Below are positions 51,884-61,212 of a stretch of 64,000 nucleotides of DNA, piece after piece (within the stretch, counting starts at the first letter, position 1; every line of letters starts with the position of its first letter). Source of the stretch: Halorubrum salsamenti (GTDB lineage: Archaea; Halobacteriota; Halobacteria; Halobacteriales; Haloferacaceae); contig NZ_VCNL01000008.1 in the NCBI RefSeq assembly GCF_007671685.1, positions 1 through 64,000 on the forward strand. The letters run 5' to 3'. The position numbers were made by a program, and so were the translations under genes. Below the pieces are notes generated by a model. The model did not search any database. It was not told where the DNA came from and saw only the letters and a list, made by a program, of their open reading frames with translations.

Positions 51884-51979
51884 GAATCAGATCCCTCCGA
51901 CAGAGTGGGGGTTGCATCGTTGTTACGCTTGTTTCTCGGGGTGCTACTAGTGGACTTCGCAATAATATTCGACGACGAC

Positions 51980-52438
51980 TCACGGTTCGTCGTCCTCCTC
52001 CGGCTGATACTGCTCCTTGACCTCGAGAGCCAGTTCCCGCCGTGGTTCGTCATCTGCCGGACCAAATACTCGACCGTGTAGCAATTCGATCCCCGCATTA
52101 GCGTACTCTTCGGCGATCTCATAGACCATCCGCTGGTCACGAAGAACTCGAACATCTCTCTCTTCACTCACTGCCACAGCCTCGATAACAGCCTGCTGGC
52201 GTTCCGAGAGACTCGCACGCCCGAAAAACGCACCCTTTTCGTTCTTTATCGTTTCAGGCATTGTGTTCTCTCTCCCATATCCAAGTGCAAACATGAACAG
52301 ATCGTGATTCTCAGCCTGATAGAAGGGAGAATCCTCAGATTCCTGCAACGCCTCAAACATTTCTCGCCGTTCGCTATCTATATGAACGTCACGCCGGGGT
52401 TCACGCTCCTCGTAGCTGTCTTCGGTATCTTGACTCAT
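51980..52438 (-). CDS. DNA-phosphorothioation-associated protein 4-like
   Basis: A 152-residue acidic helical protein. DLFMFALGYGRENTMPETIK, then FFGRASLSERQQAVIEAVAV and AEEYANAGIELLHGRV follow the pattern of the small protein known as dnd system-associated protein 4, found beside DNA phosphorothioation restriction genes. The assignment is from memory of the family and needs a profile search. The start overlaps the stop of the DndD-like gene by 4 bases. Confidence 0.6.
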   Translation of the reverse strand: MSQDTEDSYEEREPRRDVHIDSERREMFEALQESEDSPFYQAENHDLFMFALGYGRENTMPETIKNEKGAFFGRASLSERQQAVIEAVAVSEERDVRVLRDQRMVYEIAEEYANAGIELLHGRVFGPADDEPRRELALEVKEQYQPEEDDEP

Positions 52439-54435
52439 CGGTCGGTCACCTGTGTTACACCGTTTTGGAATTCAAGATGGTACTCATTCGCAACCTCGTT
52501 GGAAATGTACGCCCTGACGTCTTCACTATACTCGACGTCAGTCATGAGGAACGTGACCTGGGTATCATTCAGGTAGTCAGGTACATTCTGCGCGATAAGC
52601 TGTTTCGGCTCGCTAGATATCCGTCCCAAGGGTGTATCGATGACAACAGGGGCGGAGAATCCGCTGATTTTGGAAAGTGCAGCCATGAACGAGAGAGCAA
52701 GCACTTGTCGTTCGCCAGCAGAAAGTGAACCCAGATTCTTCCGACCGTCCGGACCGTAGAGGCGCACCTCATACTCTTCAGTGAGGACTACCTCATAGTC
52801 TTCATCTTTCCAAATAAGATCGTTATAGTATCGTTCGAGCCGTTGTTCAGTTTCCGTTCGAACCTGCTCCAGAATCTCTCCTTTGATCTCAGAGAGCTTG
52901 TCAGTAGCACTGTCGATGAATTCACTCTGTCTCACAAGCAGGTCATGTTCGTCCTGCTCTCGCATTGCCTGTTTCCACTCCTCTCGGCGCTCATCAACGA
53001 CATCTTCCTGTTGTTCAATTTTCCCGTTCAGCTCCCCAACTTCACGTTCCATCTTACTGATCCGGCCTTGGATATCCCGACGGCGTTGCTCTAGTTCCTG
53101 GGCGCGTTCATTATCGATGATATCTTCGTCTTCAAGCTGGGCAGAGATGTTGGCCAGTTCTGTCTCGTTCTCGTCGATAGCTGTCCGTGTATCCTCTAGC
53201 TCGCTGAGGTCAGCCAGGAGATCCTCAATAAGCGATTCGCCATCGCGGAGTGCTCGCTCCATCCGGAGTCGACCCTCAATTGCGTCTTGGCTTTCACTAG
53301 TTTGCTCTTCCAACAGGTCCTCAATGTGTTCTCGTGAAGAGTCACATTCGGCCAAGTCAGTCCCACAAACACACGTATCCCGAGAAAGAATCCCTCGTAG
53401 TAATTCCTCTGTTAGCCCAGGGACACCGTTTTGTGACGATTCGTACTCTTCCAGTTCAGAAACAGCATATCGGAGGGCATCAGCGTTGTATGCAATCCCG
53501 CCCGATCGGGCGAGTGATGCCCCTACAGCCTCTTTCGCATCTACAAGCTCCTCTTCCTGTTCATCCAAGCGTTCTTCCAGATAGACACGGCGCTGCTGCA
53601 TCTCCCGAACGTCGTCGTCTGCACTGCCCGCAAGCTCATCGTAGATGTCATCTATTTTGCCCTCAGCAGTGTCGATCTCGTCCTCTAAGTTATCCCGCTT
53701 TTGTTTGAGCCGTTCTAGCTCTTGTGAGGCTTCCTCCTTCCGTTCTTGGAGTTCTTGTATATCACCGCCGAGCTCGGAGGATTCACTCTCAAAGTCCCGC
53801 TGTACCTTCCCTAAATGACTAACAGCACTATTCAGAAGTTCAATATGAGATACATCGAGCACCGCTGCCCGTACGTGGTCGGTATATCCAGTTTGGAAGA
53901 ACTCATCTAGCTGCTCACCATCGAACAAGAAATATTCGTGGACGTGGGTTGGGAGAATCTCGCGAAGAATATTTTCAGGGTTCGGGTTCGGTCGCCAGTC
54001 ATTCCCCCCAAACCGCTGGCGTAGCCGAAGGTCACCTATAGAGCTGTTAAATTGTCGTTCCTCGCGGTCTCCTTCTGTATCATCTTCTTGACGAGCTGTC
54101 GAGAAAGTTCGTCGGAAGGCGTACTCGGGTTCGCCTTTACCCAGCTTGATCTCGATGTGCCCCTGAATCGATTCACCAGGTTCCAATTCCTTCAGCCGTT
54201 TCTTGTTGACAAGCGGGTCCGACTCGAGGCCCTCGTCATCGTTCGAATCAGTATGGGTTTCTTCCCCATAGAAACACAGTGTAATCGCGTTCAGAATGTT
54301 TGACTTGCCAGATCCATTCTGCCCCTCAATCACGTTGATGTGCTTCTCTGCTGTGGTCTCTAAGGGGATAGTTTGATTTCCTTCATATTGCCGGTAATCC
54401 TCTATTTCGAGTTCGAATATCTGAACGTTATTCAT
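52435..54435 (-). CDS. DndD-like SMC-type ATPase
   Basis: A 666-residue ABC/SMC ATPase. Walker A VIEGQNGSGKSN (residues 36-46), a long coiled coil (about 195-540) with a zinc-hook-like CVCGTDL near 353, the ABC signature LGSLSAGERQVLALSFMAAL near 570 and Walker B PVVIDTPLGR near 600. The HVHEYFLFDGEQLDEFF stretch is characteristic of DndD and its relatives. Proteins like this couple ATP to DNA nicking, unwinding or sensing in sulfur-modification systems. The ATG at 54435 begins the conserved MNNVQIFELEIEDYRQYEG. It overlaps genes at both ends. Confidence 0.85.
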   Translation of the reverse strand: MNNVQIFELEIEDYRQYEGNQTIPLETTAEKHINVIEGQNGSGKSNILNAITLCFYGEETHTDSNDDEGLESDPLVNKKRLKELEPGESIQGHIEIKLGKGEPEYAFRRTFSTARQEDDTEGDREERQFNSSIGDLRLRQRFGGNDWRPNPNPENILREILPTHVHEYFLFDGEQLDEFFQTGYTDHVRAAVLDVSHIELLNSAVSHLGKVQRDFESESSELGGDIQELQERKEEASQELERLKQKRDNLEDEIDTAEGKIDDIYDELAGSADDDVREMQQRRVYLEERLDEQEEELVDAKEAVGASLARSGGIAYNADALRYAVSELEEYESSQNGVPGLTEELLRGILSRDTCVCGTDLAECDSSREHIEDLLEEQTSESQDAIEGRLRMERALRDGESLIEDLLADLSELEDTRTAIDENETELANISAQLEDEDIIDNERAQELEQRRRDIQGRISKMEREVGELNGKIEQQEDVVDERREEWKQAMREQDEHDLLVRQSEFIDSATDKLSEIKGEILEQVRTETEQRLERYYNDLIWKDEDYEVVLTEEYEVRLYGPDGRKNLGSLSAGERQVLALSFMAALSKISGFSAPVVIDTPLGRISSEPKQLIAQNVPDYLNDTQVTFLMTDVEYSEDVRAYISNEVANEYHLEFQNGVTQVTDR

Positions 54436-54631
54436 TGTCGAATTCTTGCAGTGATTCGTTCCCGACAAAGTTGTCCACGAGTTCTTTATACTGCTCAGCG
54501 TACTCGGCTCGCGGCTCTTTCAGAATGTCCCGTTCATGCTCCAAAACCCCGCGTAAGAAGGCCCGAAGATCGTCATCCTCAACCCCGTCAACACGGTCAA
54601 GGATTAACGAATGTACCTCGGAGTCGTTCAT
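54428..54631 (-). CDS. Small helical protein in the operon
   Basis: A 67-residue acidic protein (MNDSEVHSLILDRVDGVEDD at the start, then AFLRGVLEHERDILKEPRAE). It is fully alpha-helical in appearance and overlaps the DndD-like start by 8 bases. No family is recognised. It could be an adaptor between the helicase and the ATPase. Confidence 0.6.
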   Translation of the reverse strand: MNDSEVHSLILDRVDGVEDDDLRAFLRGVLEHERDILKEPRAEYAEQYKELVDNFVGNESLQEFDNE

Positions 54632-54675
54632 GCGATACTGCAACCATATCTACAAACGCATATCAATGTATCTTC

Positions 54676-56697
54676 TCAGATACCATATGCGATACGAACG
54701 TCTTCGATCTTGTTGCGGGCTTCATATTCATTTTCAGCTGTTTCAGCAAATTCCTCGAACCGACGGAGTTCCTTCTCTAGAATGTATTGTTCAGACGTCG
54801 CAATATCTTCATCTGGCTCAAGAGTGGGAACAACAAGTAAGTCATAGATATCCGCACGATCCTTACCGGGGGCTTGCCGAAGAACCCTACCTCGACGCTG
54901 GATAAATTGCATCGGGTTCCCAGTATTAGCCATCAAGATTGCTGTCCTAGTAGCTGGAACGTCAACACCTTCGTCTAGACACCGCATTGCCACAAGCGCT
55001 TCGTATTCACCCTCCCCAAACCGGGTGAGCAACTCCTCACGCAAGTCATCACCCTCCTCATGAGTAAACCGGTGATGCATAACCCCAAATTCGTTCAGAA
55101 TCGACCCGACTGTGTCTATCTGTTCTGGATTCGTATAGACTAGAAGGTGCTTGATATCATCTAAACCTCGAAGGATGTCTCGGAGGACATCGTACTTATT
55201 GATCGCTTCTTTAACGATTTCTGCGCGTTGTGATTGGAGAATATTTGTTGTCTCCTCATCCGCATCTTCAGAATATCTTGATGCGACTACAGACTGAGTC
55301 ATTTGACGATAGTCCTCCAGCTCGTCTTCATCCATTTCAACAACAATGGGATGATACCGATATGGGGTCAGATACTGCGGAATGGCGTCTTCTAACGGGT
55401 ATTCGTATATGACCCCGTCAAAATAGTCAAGCAGATGGTTAGAACCTTCTTCATCATAATAGCGCTCCGGTGTTGCTGATAGCCCAATCCTCGCATCATA
55501 GGAATCAAGAAGCCCTTTTCGCCTACCCTCAGAACCAAGGCCGTGTACTTCGTCCCCGATGAGGATTGTATCCCGAGAAAGCTGACTCACTTTCTCTCGA
55601 AAGTGCTCTCCAGAGAATGTTTGATGAGTTGTAATCAGGCATTCGTAATTCTTGATTCCGAGTTCTAAATTAGAAACCGCTCGGGAGAGATCGTTTTTCC
55701 AGTCGGGATTAGCTGAGTGATAGACAAATTTTGGTTGGTCAAGCCCGAACGTATCCATCTCCTGGGCCCACTGCCGCGCAAGGTGTTTCTGAGGGACAGC
55801 AATTACACAAAGAAGTGGATCATCTACGGTATCTGTGTATTCATCAAGCGCCGCTAGAGCTGTGAACGTCTTGCCTGTTCCAGTTGCCATCTGGAATAGG
55901 CCTCTGTTGTCATTCTCGAACCAAGCATCGACAGCGTTCCGTTGATAATCTCGGAGAACAATTTCAGATTCGGTTGTAGGGACTGGTTCTGGCGGTTCAT
56001 AAGGTCGATTGTTATTATCTCGGAGTTCAGCGATTCCCTCCTTAACCCCCTCAGGGATTGTATGGACCCCGACATTCTCATCTCGGTCTTTCCAAAGATT
56101 CTCAAACCGCTTTTCTTGCATATTCACCCCCTCATTATCGCGGTCGCTTATCCAATCGCAGTCGATGGTATATGCTTCGTAATTCCGGAGAGCCTGTTCG
56201 CTATCGTTCTGGGAGCCATGGAAGGCGACTCTATTCCCATTCCAGTCATAAAATACGCCAAATTTATCGTGGAAATCCCCAGAGAGGTTCTTTGAGGGGA
56301 CAGCCAGCTTAATTTCGAGTAGACCATCGGCGATCATCCACGCGATCGCATTACGAGTTTCATACTCGAGGTCATACCGGAGATCAGAAATCGTGCTATC
56401 TAACGATTCCCGGAGTACCTCATCTGTTTTAGCACGATTCCCCTTCTTTAGAGCCTCCCAGTCATCTTCTTCTAAAATAGGGCTCATTATCCACTGCGCA
56501 GTGCCACCATTTTCGGCAAGCTCTGCTATTCCGCGAGCTGCAGATCGAACCCAATTCGTAGTGAAATATCCGACACCACGTCGATAGATCTTAGCTCGTG
56601 AGAGAAGGGGGACATAGAAATCCTCCATTAGGTCATCAGAAGAAGTATCGATGACCCGGGGGAGTTCCAAATCTGTGAAATCGCTCTCGGGATCCAT
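54676..56697 (-). CDS. PLD-nuclease-like / SF2 helicase fusion
   Basis: A 673-residue protein. The first 190 residues form a phospholipase-D-like domain: YRRGVGYFTTNWVRSAARGI, then DFHDKFGVFYDW (HxK near residue 141) and FHGSQNDSEQAL. From about 240 it is a superfamily 2 helicase: Q-motif region LRDYQRNAVDAWF, Walker A MATGTGKTF near 270, DEVHGLG (DExH) near 380, LSATPERYYDE near 405 and QRRGRVLRQAPGK (motif VI). The ATG at 56697 is preferred to one ten codons upstream. It is the first gene of the operon and likely the DNA-engaging engine. Confidence 0.88.
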   Translation of the reverse strand: MDPESDFTDLELPRVIDTSSDDLMEDFYVPLLSRAKIYRRGVGYFTTNWVRSAARGIAELAENGGTAQWIMSPILEEDDWEALKKGNRAKTDEVLRESLDSTISDLRYDLEYETRNAIAWMIADGLLEIKLAVPSKNLSGDFHDKFGVFYDWNGNRVAFHGSQNDSEQALRNYEAYTIDCDWISDRDNEGVNMQEKRFENLWKDRDENVGVHTIPEGVKEGIAELRDNNNRPYEPPEPVPTTESEIVLRDYQRNAVDAWFENDNRGLFQMATGTGKTFTALAALDEYTDTVDDPLLCVIAVPQKHLARQWAQEMDTFGLDQPKFVYHSANPDWKNDLSRAVSNLELGIKNYECLITTHQTFSGEHFREKVSQLSRDTILIGDEVHGLGSEGRRKGLLDSYDARIGLSATPERYYDEEGSNHLLDYFDGVIYEYPLEDAIPQYLTPYRYHPIVVEMDEDELEDYRQMTQSVVASRYSEDADEETTNILQSQRAEIVKEAINKYDVLRDILRGLDDIKHLLVYTNPEQIDTVGSILNEFGVMHHRFTHEEGDDLREELLTRFGEGEYEALVAMRCLDEGVDVPATRTAILMANTGNPMQFIQRRGRVLRQAPGKDRADIYDLLVVPTLEPDEDIATSEQYILEKELRRFEEFAETAENEYEARNKIEDVRIAYGI

Positions 56698-56879
56698 CTT
56701 AAAACAAATAATGAGGCAGAGGGTCAAAAGCGTATACGCTCTTCCGTAGGAGATTGTTGATACAGCCTCTCGTTACGTATATCATTCAGTAGCTGACAGT
56801 CAAAACTGCTGAGTCGTGTGTTCTCACTCTGCTCGATTCACCACGGGATCACTGGACGGCTCTCCATCAACAATATGCT
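56698..56879. promoter_or_regulatory. Upstream region of the seven-gene operon
   Basis: This stretch must hold the promoter for the leftward operon. A/T-rich bases (aaaacaaataatgag) flank the start at 56697. No operator is recognised. Confidence 0.4.
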
Positions 56880-57226
56880 ACACAAGAGCGTACGTCGATA
56901 GAGGATATGGACATTAACGAATAGTTGGCTGAGGTATCGGACAATATCGGTTCGGCACTCGACGGCCGAGAGGGAGAAGTCTGGATCCTGGTCGGCAAGT
57001 CCCACCTGAATGCCGAGAACGCGGACGGGTACAGCCTACGCCGTACGCTCAATAAGCAGGAGGATATCACGGTCCGATACCCGTTCCACCAGACAGCGGG
57101 GTAGGTGAACAGCAAGGGTGGCTGAACAAGGCCGTGAAGAGTGACCGGCCGAAGATGCCGTACGCCATACTCGATGACGGCCAACAATCTCTGAATCGGT
57201 ATGAAGACGACGCCCTCCCGGATTAA
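56880..57226 (+). pseudogene. Decayed gene converging on the GHKL gene
   Basis: A coherent frame reads QERTSIEDMDINE, a TAG at 56920-56922, then LAEVSDNIGSALDGREGEVW, VGKSHLNAENADGYSLRRTL and RYPFHQTAG. It then shifts frame and continues EQQGWLNKAVKSDRPKMPYA and DDGQQSLNRYEDDALPD to a TAA at 57224-57226. One nonsense and one frameshift lesion are needed. No start codon is evident, so the 5' part may be lost. I do not recognise the family. Confidence 0.55.
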
Positions 57227-59853
57227 TCGCCGCCGTCGTCCGCCGGCCCCTTCATCGACTCGAGAATCTGATCAGGCAACTGGTGGACCGAGAACGTACC
57301 GTCATCTGGGTCGAAACTGACCATACCCGTGCTGGCCTCGGCAACGACCAGGACGCTACGGATCTTATCCTTCGTGATCGAGTTCTTCCCCTCTGCGCGG
57401 AGGGTTGCACGGACCATCCCGACGTCCGGTTTATCGTCCGTCTCGCTCATGTACTGGTTCCGCGCCTCTTCCAATACCGTGCGGACGATCCCCGTTTCTT
57501 CGGGCATCTTGCTCCATTCCTCATCGATCACCTCCAGCAATCGCTCGTTCCGCGGCTCGGCGTCCGTCGTCATGATTTCCTTGATGTGCTGGTGGCTGAA
57601 TCCTTGGGCCGCGTGCCTGTCGAGGATCTCCTTCACGGCGTCGACGGTCAGCAAGGTGAGCTCGTCGTGCATCTTGAACTGCTTCAACAATTTGCTCTCG
57701 TCCTCTCCCGGCGGCCCGTTCAGCTGGAACTCGCGTGCGACGAACAGTGTATGGTCGCATTCGTCGGTCTCCATGTGCTCAAGTGCGGTCGCGAACTCTG
57801 CGTCGGAGTGGTCGACCGGGCCCTTGTCCTCTCCTTTCCCCTTCGCTTCCATCGAGACCTTGAACGGGTCGTCCGCCTGCACGCCGAACGTGATGATAGC
57901 GTCGGAGTCTCCGGACGCCCCGAAGTGCTCGGCCTCCAGTCCGATGTGGTTGCAGGCGTCGACGATGGCCTGCTCGAAGTCGTCGTCGCCCTCGTAGGAC
58001 ATCTTCTCGATCTGTTCCTTGTGGTACTCCATCGGGTCTTCGAGGAACCGTGAGGCCGTCCGCAGCGCGTCCTCCGAAATGTCGATACTGCTGTCCACCA
58101 GGTCGTCGCGGACGTTCTTGTATGAGAGAAATCCCGAGGAGATTAGGTTCCCGGCTAACGCCTCGCCTATCACCTTCACCAGATCGTTCGGCAGGTCCTT
58201 CGCCTTCAGAGACTGGAACAACGGGTGGTCCTCGTTCACGTAGATGGTTCCGTCGTGGTAGTCCACCGCGTTCCCTTTCCGCCCGTGCTCCGCGAGATGG
58301 ACATCAACGTCCTTCCACCCGCTAGCCGGGTAGTCGGTGTCATCCCGGTTCGCAAGACCTTCCAGTGCTTGCGGCGCCATGTGCGGCGAGATCGAGTGGA
58401 GACGGTGGCCGAACTCTTCGGGGTCGTACTCGTCTTTCTCCTCGGCGTCGACGGCACGGCCACGGAGGACGCTGAAGAAGCTCTCCATCAACGCACGGCT
58501 GAGTTCGGGGCGCAGTCCTTCGCGGACGGAGTCGCGCTGGACGAGGATGTCCTCGTCGAGTTCCGGGATTTCGAACTCGCCGGCGAACCGGTAGAACCAC
58601 TTGTACACCTTGTCCGCGGTTCCGAAGTGCGGGTCACCACGGTTTAACAACTTGCCGCGGACGGTGACCTTGAACCCGTAGTCGTGGAGGTTCCTGTCCT
58701 GGAGTTTGTCGCTGGTCAGCAGTTCCTTGTAGATCGAACCCTGGGCGATGACCGGGCCGAGTTCGTCGACTTCGACTGCTGCTATCTCGTTCGACGATTC
58801 GTCTTCCGATTCTTCCTCCTCGTCGATGTCCGCTTCCTCGTCTCCCTCTTCCGATGCTGATTCTACTTCCTCGTCCTCTTCTGGTTCGTCGCTGGTTTCC
58901 TCGTACGGGTTGAGATAGACCGTTTCGAGCTTGTACTTCTCTTCCGGGACGTCGTCACCGTCGTCGTAATCGTCGCTCCAGCCGACCCAGAATTCCTTCA
59001 ACGCCTGCTGAACCTTTTCGCGGGCGTCCTCGTCGTCCGCAAGGTTGTCAATCGAGGCGTAGGTCTCGTCCGGGTAATCGCGTTGATCGATCTCTCGCCC
59101 GTTCTTGTGGATGATGAAGTTCGCGGATCGGGGAATGGCGGTTCTGATCATCCGGTCCAGGTACTCCGGTTTCAAGTCGCGGCCTGTGCTTTCCTCGTCG
59201 ATGTCGTCAACAACGGCCAAGGTCCAGCTGTCCCAGTCTTTGTCCCACGGGTCCGGAACGTCCTTCAGGTAGGATCCGAGGTATTCGCGGGCCTCGTCTT
59301 CATCCATCCGATAAACCTCTGCATTGGGCGGGTCGGACATGTCGTGGCCCTCGATCTCCTGCTGCGACACGGAGACGATGCGCGTGACGCCGTCCTTCGT
59401 TGCGACGTGGGTGAGCTGGTTCCCAAGCGCGAATGCCGCGAGCTTGCCGACGCCGAAACGGCCGATCTGTCGCCGGCCCTTGACGTCGTCGGCGTCGATC
59501 TTCCGATCCTCGCCCTGTTCGGCAAGTTTCTTTTTTGAACCTCCCGCGACTTCCCACAGGATCTCGAGCTCGTCCTTGTCCATCGAGACGCCGTTATCGA
59601 GGACTTGGAGCACGTCGTCGGACTTCTTCGGTGTGGAGACGTAGCACTCCGTTGCCGCGGCGTCGTAGCTGTTGCATACGAGTTCCTCGATGGCGCGTCG
59701 CGGATTCGTGTAGAGCTGGGACGAGACCTGGCGGAGGATGTCGTAGCTGATCTGAATGGAGAACTCGTGTTCCTGGGTGGCGTCAGAAAAGAAATCGTCG
59801 AGACCGCGGTGATCCCCGTCCGCGTCGGATGAGGAGGGATCTGTTTGGGCCAT
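57223..59853 (-). CDS. GHKL ATPase fused to a PD-(D/E)XK nuclease domain
   Basis: An 876-residue protein. The GHKL (Hsp90/MORC/histidine-kinase) ATPase motifs are AIEELVCNSYDAAA (N box, residues 55-67), VLDNGVSMDKDE (G1, 84-95) and IGRFGVGKLAAF (G2, 130-141). A long acidic linker (about 325-360) is followed by a helical middle. Near residue 655-675 IITFGVQADDPFKVSMEAKG has the D-x(n)-E-x-K layout of a restriction-endonuclease fold. The combination recalls MORC-like ATPases predicted in prokaryotic defence. It lies alone, beyond the seven-gene operon on the same strand. Confidence 0.75.
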   Translation of the reverse strand: MAQTDPSSSDADGDHRGLDDFFSDATQEHEFSIQISYDILRQVSSQLYTNPRRAIEELVCNSYDAAATECYVSTPKKSDDVLQVLDNGVSMDKDELEILWEVAGGSKKKLAEQGEDRKIDADDVKGRRQIGRFGVGKLAAFALGNQLTHVATKDGVTRIVSVSQQEIEGHDMSDPPNAEVYRMDEDEAREYLGSYLKDVPDPWDKDWDSWTLAVVDDIDEESTGRDLKPEYLDRMIRTAIPRSANFIIHKNGREIDQRDYPDETYASIDNLADDEDAREKVQQALKEFWVGWSDDYDDGDDVPEEKYKLETVYLNPYEETSDEPEEDEEVESASEEGDEEADIDEEEESEDESSNEIAAVEVDELGPVIAQGSIYKELLTSDKLQDRNLHDYGFKVTVRGKLLNRGDPHFGTADKVYKWFYRFAGEFEIPELDEDILVQRDSVREGLRPELSRALMESFFSVLRGRAVDAEEKDEYDPEEFGHRLHSISPHMAPQALEGLANRDDTDYPASGWKDVDVHLAEHGRKGNAVDYHDGTIYVNEDHPLFQSLKAKDLPNDLVKVIGEALAGNLISSGFLSYKNVRDDLVDSSIDISEDALRTASRFLEDPMEYHKEQIEKMSYEGDDDFEQAIVDACNHIGLEAEHFGASGDSDAIITFGVQADDPFKVSMEAKGKGEDKGPVDHSDAEFATALEHMETDECDHTLFVAREFQLNGPPGEDESKLLKQFKMHDELTLLTVDAVKEILDRHAAQGFSHQHIKEIMTTDAEPRNERLLEVIDEEWSKMPEETGIVRTVLEEARNQYMSETDDKPDVGMVRATLRAEGKNSITKDKIRSVLVVAEASTGMVSFDPDDGTFSVHQLPDQILESMKGPADDGGD

Positions 59854-60096
59854 AGTTGACTCGACGATGTTGGCGGGTTGCCTTAAAACTCGCCCGTCTG
59901 TTCCTCATCCGAACCGAAAGAGTCTCTGATAGATATTTTAATTATATCATGATTCCGGAAGTAGGCGGTTTCCGAGAACAGGAATCAACTGACAGCGCTC
60001 GGTCGAAAACAGCTCTCGGTACCATAATAACGTCTTCCCGGAAGCGACCCGGATACGCTTTTATGACTTGCCCGAAAATCAGACTGTCAGAAACAA
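59854..60096. other. Divergent region between GHKL gene and orc1/cdc6
   Basis: A 243-bp stretch with the A/T-rich run gatattttaattatatcatg (about 59930-59950) and two similar blocks, attccggaag and ttcccggaag. Origins often lie next to orc1/cdc6 in haloarchaea, but I see no convincing origin-recognition repeats. Confidence 0.4.
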
Positions 60097-61125
60097 ATGA
60101 TTCGCGATGCTCGCGTTCTCCGCGCCGGGTTCGTCCCTCGGGAAGTTGAGCATCGCGACGCCGAAGTCAACCACCTCTCCAGCGTTCTTGAGCCCCTCAC
60201 GAACGGTGAACCCGCCGACACGGCCATCGTCACTGGACCCAGCGGCGCCGGCAAGACCTGCATCTCGAAGTTCGTCACCGAACGGCTCCGCGAAGAGGTC
60301 CTCGACGTCGAGACCACCTACGTCAACTGCTGGCGCAACTACACCCGATTCCGGACGCTCTACTAGATCCTCGACGACCTCGGCGCCACCATCGACATCC
60401 ACCGGCAGTCGACGCCGCACGACGAACTCGTCGACCGCCTCCAGCAGCATGACGGCCCCCGAACGGTCGTCATCCTCGACGAGGTCGACCAGCTCGAAGA
60501 CCCCAGCGTCATCTACGACCTCCACAGCCTCGCGCAGTATGCGATCATCTGCATCGCGAACACGGAAGAGGAACTGTTCAGCCGCGTCGACGACCGCCTC
60601 GTGAGTCGGCTCCGTTCGAGCGAACACGTCCGGATGGACAAGTACCACGACGAGCAGCTGTACGACATCCTGAGTGCTCGCGCGAAGTGGGGGCTCGACG
60701 AGGACGGCATCACCGACAACCAGCTCTACCGGATCGCCGACGCCGCCGCTGGCGACGCCCGCCTCGCAATCGGCATCCTCCGAACAGCCGCCGGCAAAGC
60801 CGATCGTGAGAACCACGAGCGCATCACCGACGATATCCTCCTGGACGCCGCCGAGGATGCCCGGGCCCAGATTAAACAGAAGAGCATCGATTCACTCACC
60901 CCTCACCAGCGGGTCGTCTACGACATCGTTCGCGAACACGGACCGCTCGGACCCAGCGAGATTCACGAACGCTATTCGCAGGACGTCGATGATCCACGGA
61001 CCAAGCGAACCGTTCGGGCGTATCTGTCAAAGATGACTCAATACAATCTCCTCAAAGCAGACGGATCCAGCCGAGATCGTGAATACACAGCCATCGACCA
61101 ACCATCTCCTACGCTCGCTGAGTAG
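60097..61125 (+). pseudogene. Orc1/Cdc6-type replication initiator with an in-frame amber
   Basis: The full frame is 342 codons with one TAG at 60364-60366, where Gln (CAG) or similar is expected (RFRTLY-stop-ILDDLGATID). Everything else is intact: IVTGPSGAGKTCISKFV (Walker A), VVILDEVDQLED (Walker B), IANTEEELFSRVDDRL with the sensor region and Arg finger area, and a C-terminal winged helix (YDIVREHGPLGPSEIHERYS). The start is MIRDARVLRAGFVPREVEHR. A protein starting after the stop would lack Walker A. It would otherwise initiate replication of the replicon. Confidence 0.85.
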
Positions 61126-61212
61126 GTGGCTAAGGAACTGATCGGTCTTGTTTTGTTGACCGAGAGAATGCACCCCCGTGATTTATTACTGCAGGAGCGA
61201 TTATGTCCTACT

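Noticed and set aside
49460-59853. Island considered as DISARM or BREX
   Set aside because: There is no DUF1998 helicase, DrmB, PglZ, BrxC or PglX-like gene; the methyltransferase is a small beta-class enzyme and the PLD domain is fused to the helicase.
59854-60096. Replication origin next to orc1/cdc6
   Set aside because: An A/T-rich run and two short similar blocks exist, but no convincing inverted origin-recognition repeats could be found by eye.
48320-61125. Several interrupted genes have TAG as the internal stop, suggesting amber recoding or suppression
   Set aside because: Intact-looking genes here also end in TAG (24817, 61335, 62757, and the orc1/cdc6 end), other lesions are TAA or frameshifts, and no pyrrolysine genes are visible. 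Ordinary decay explains it.
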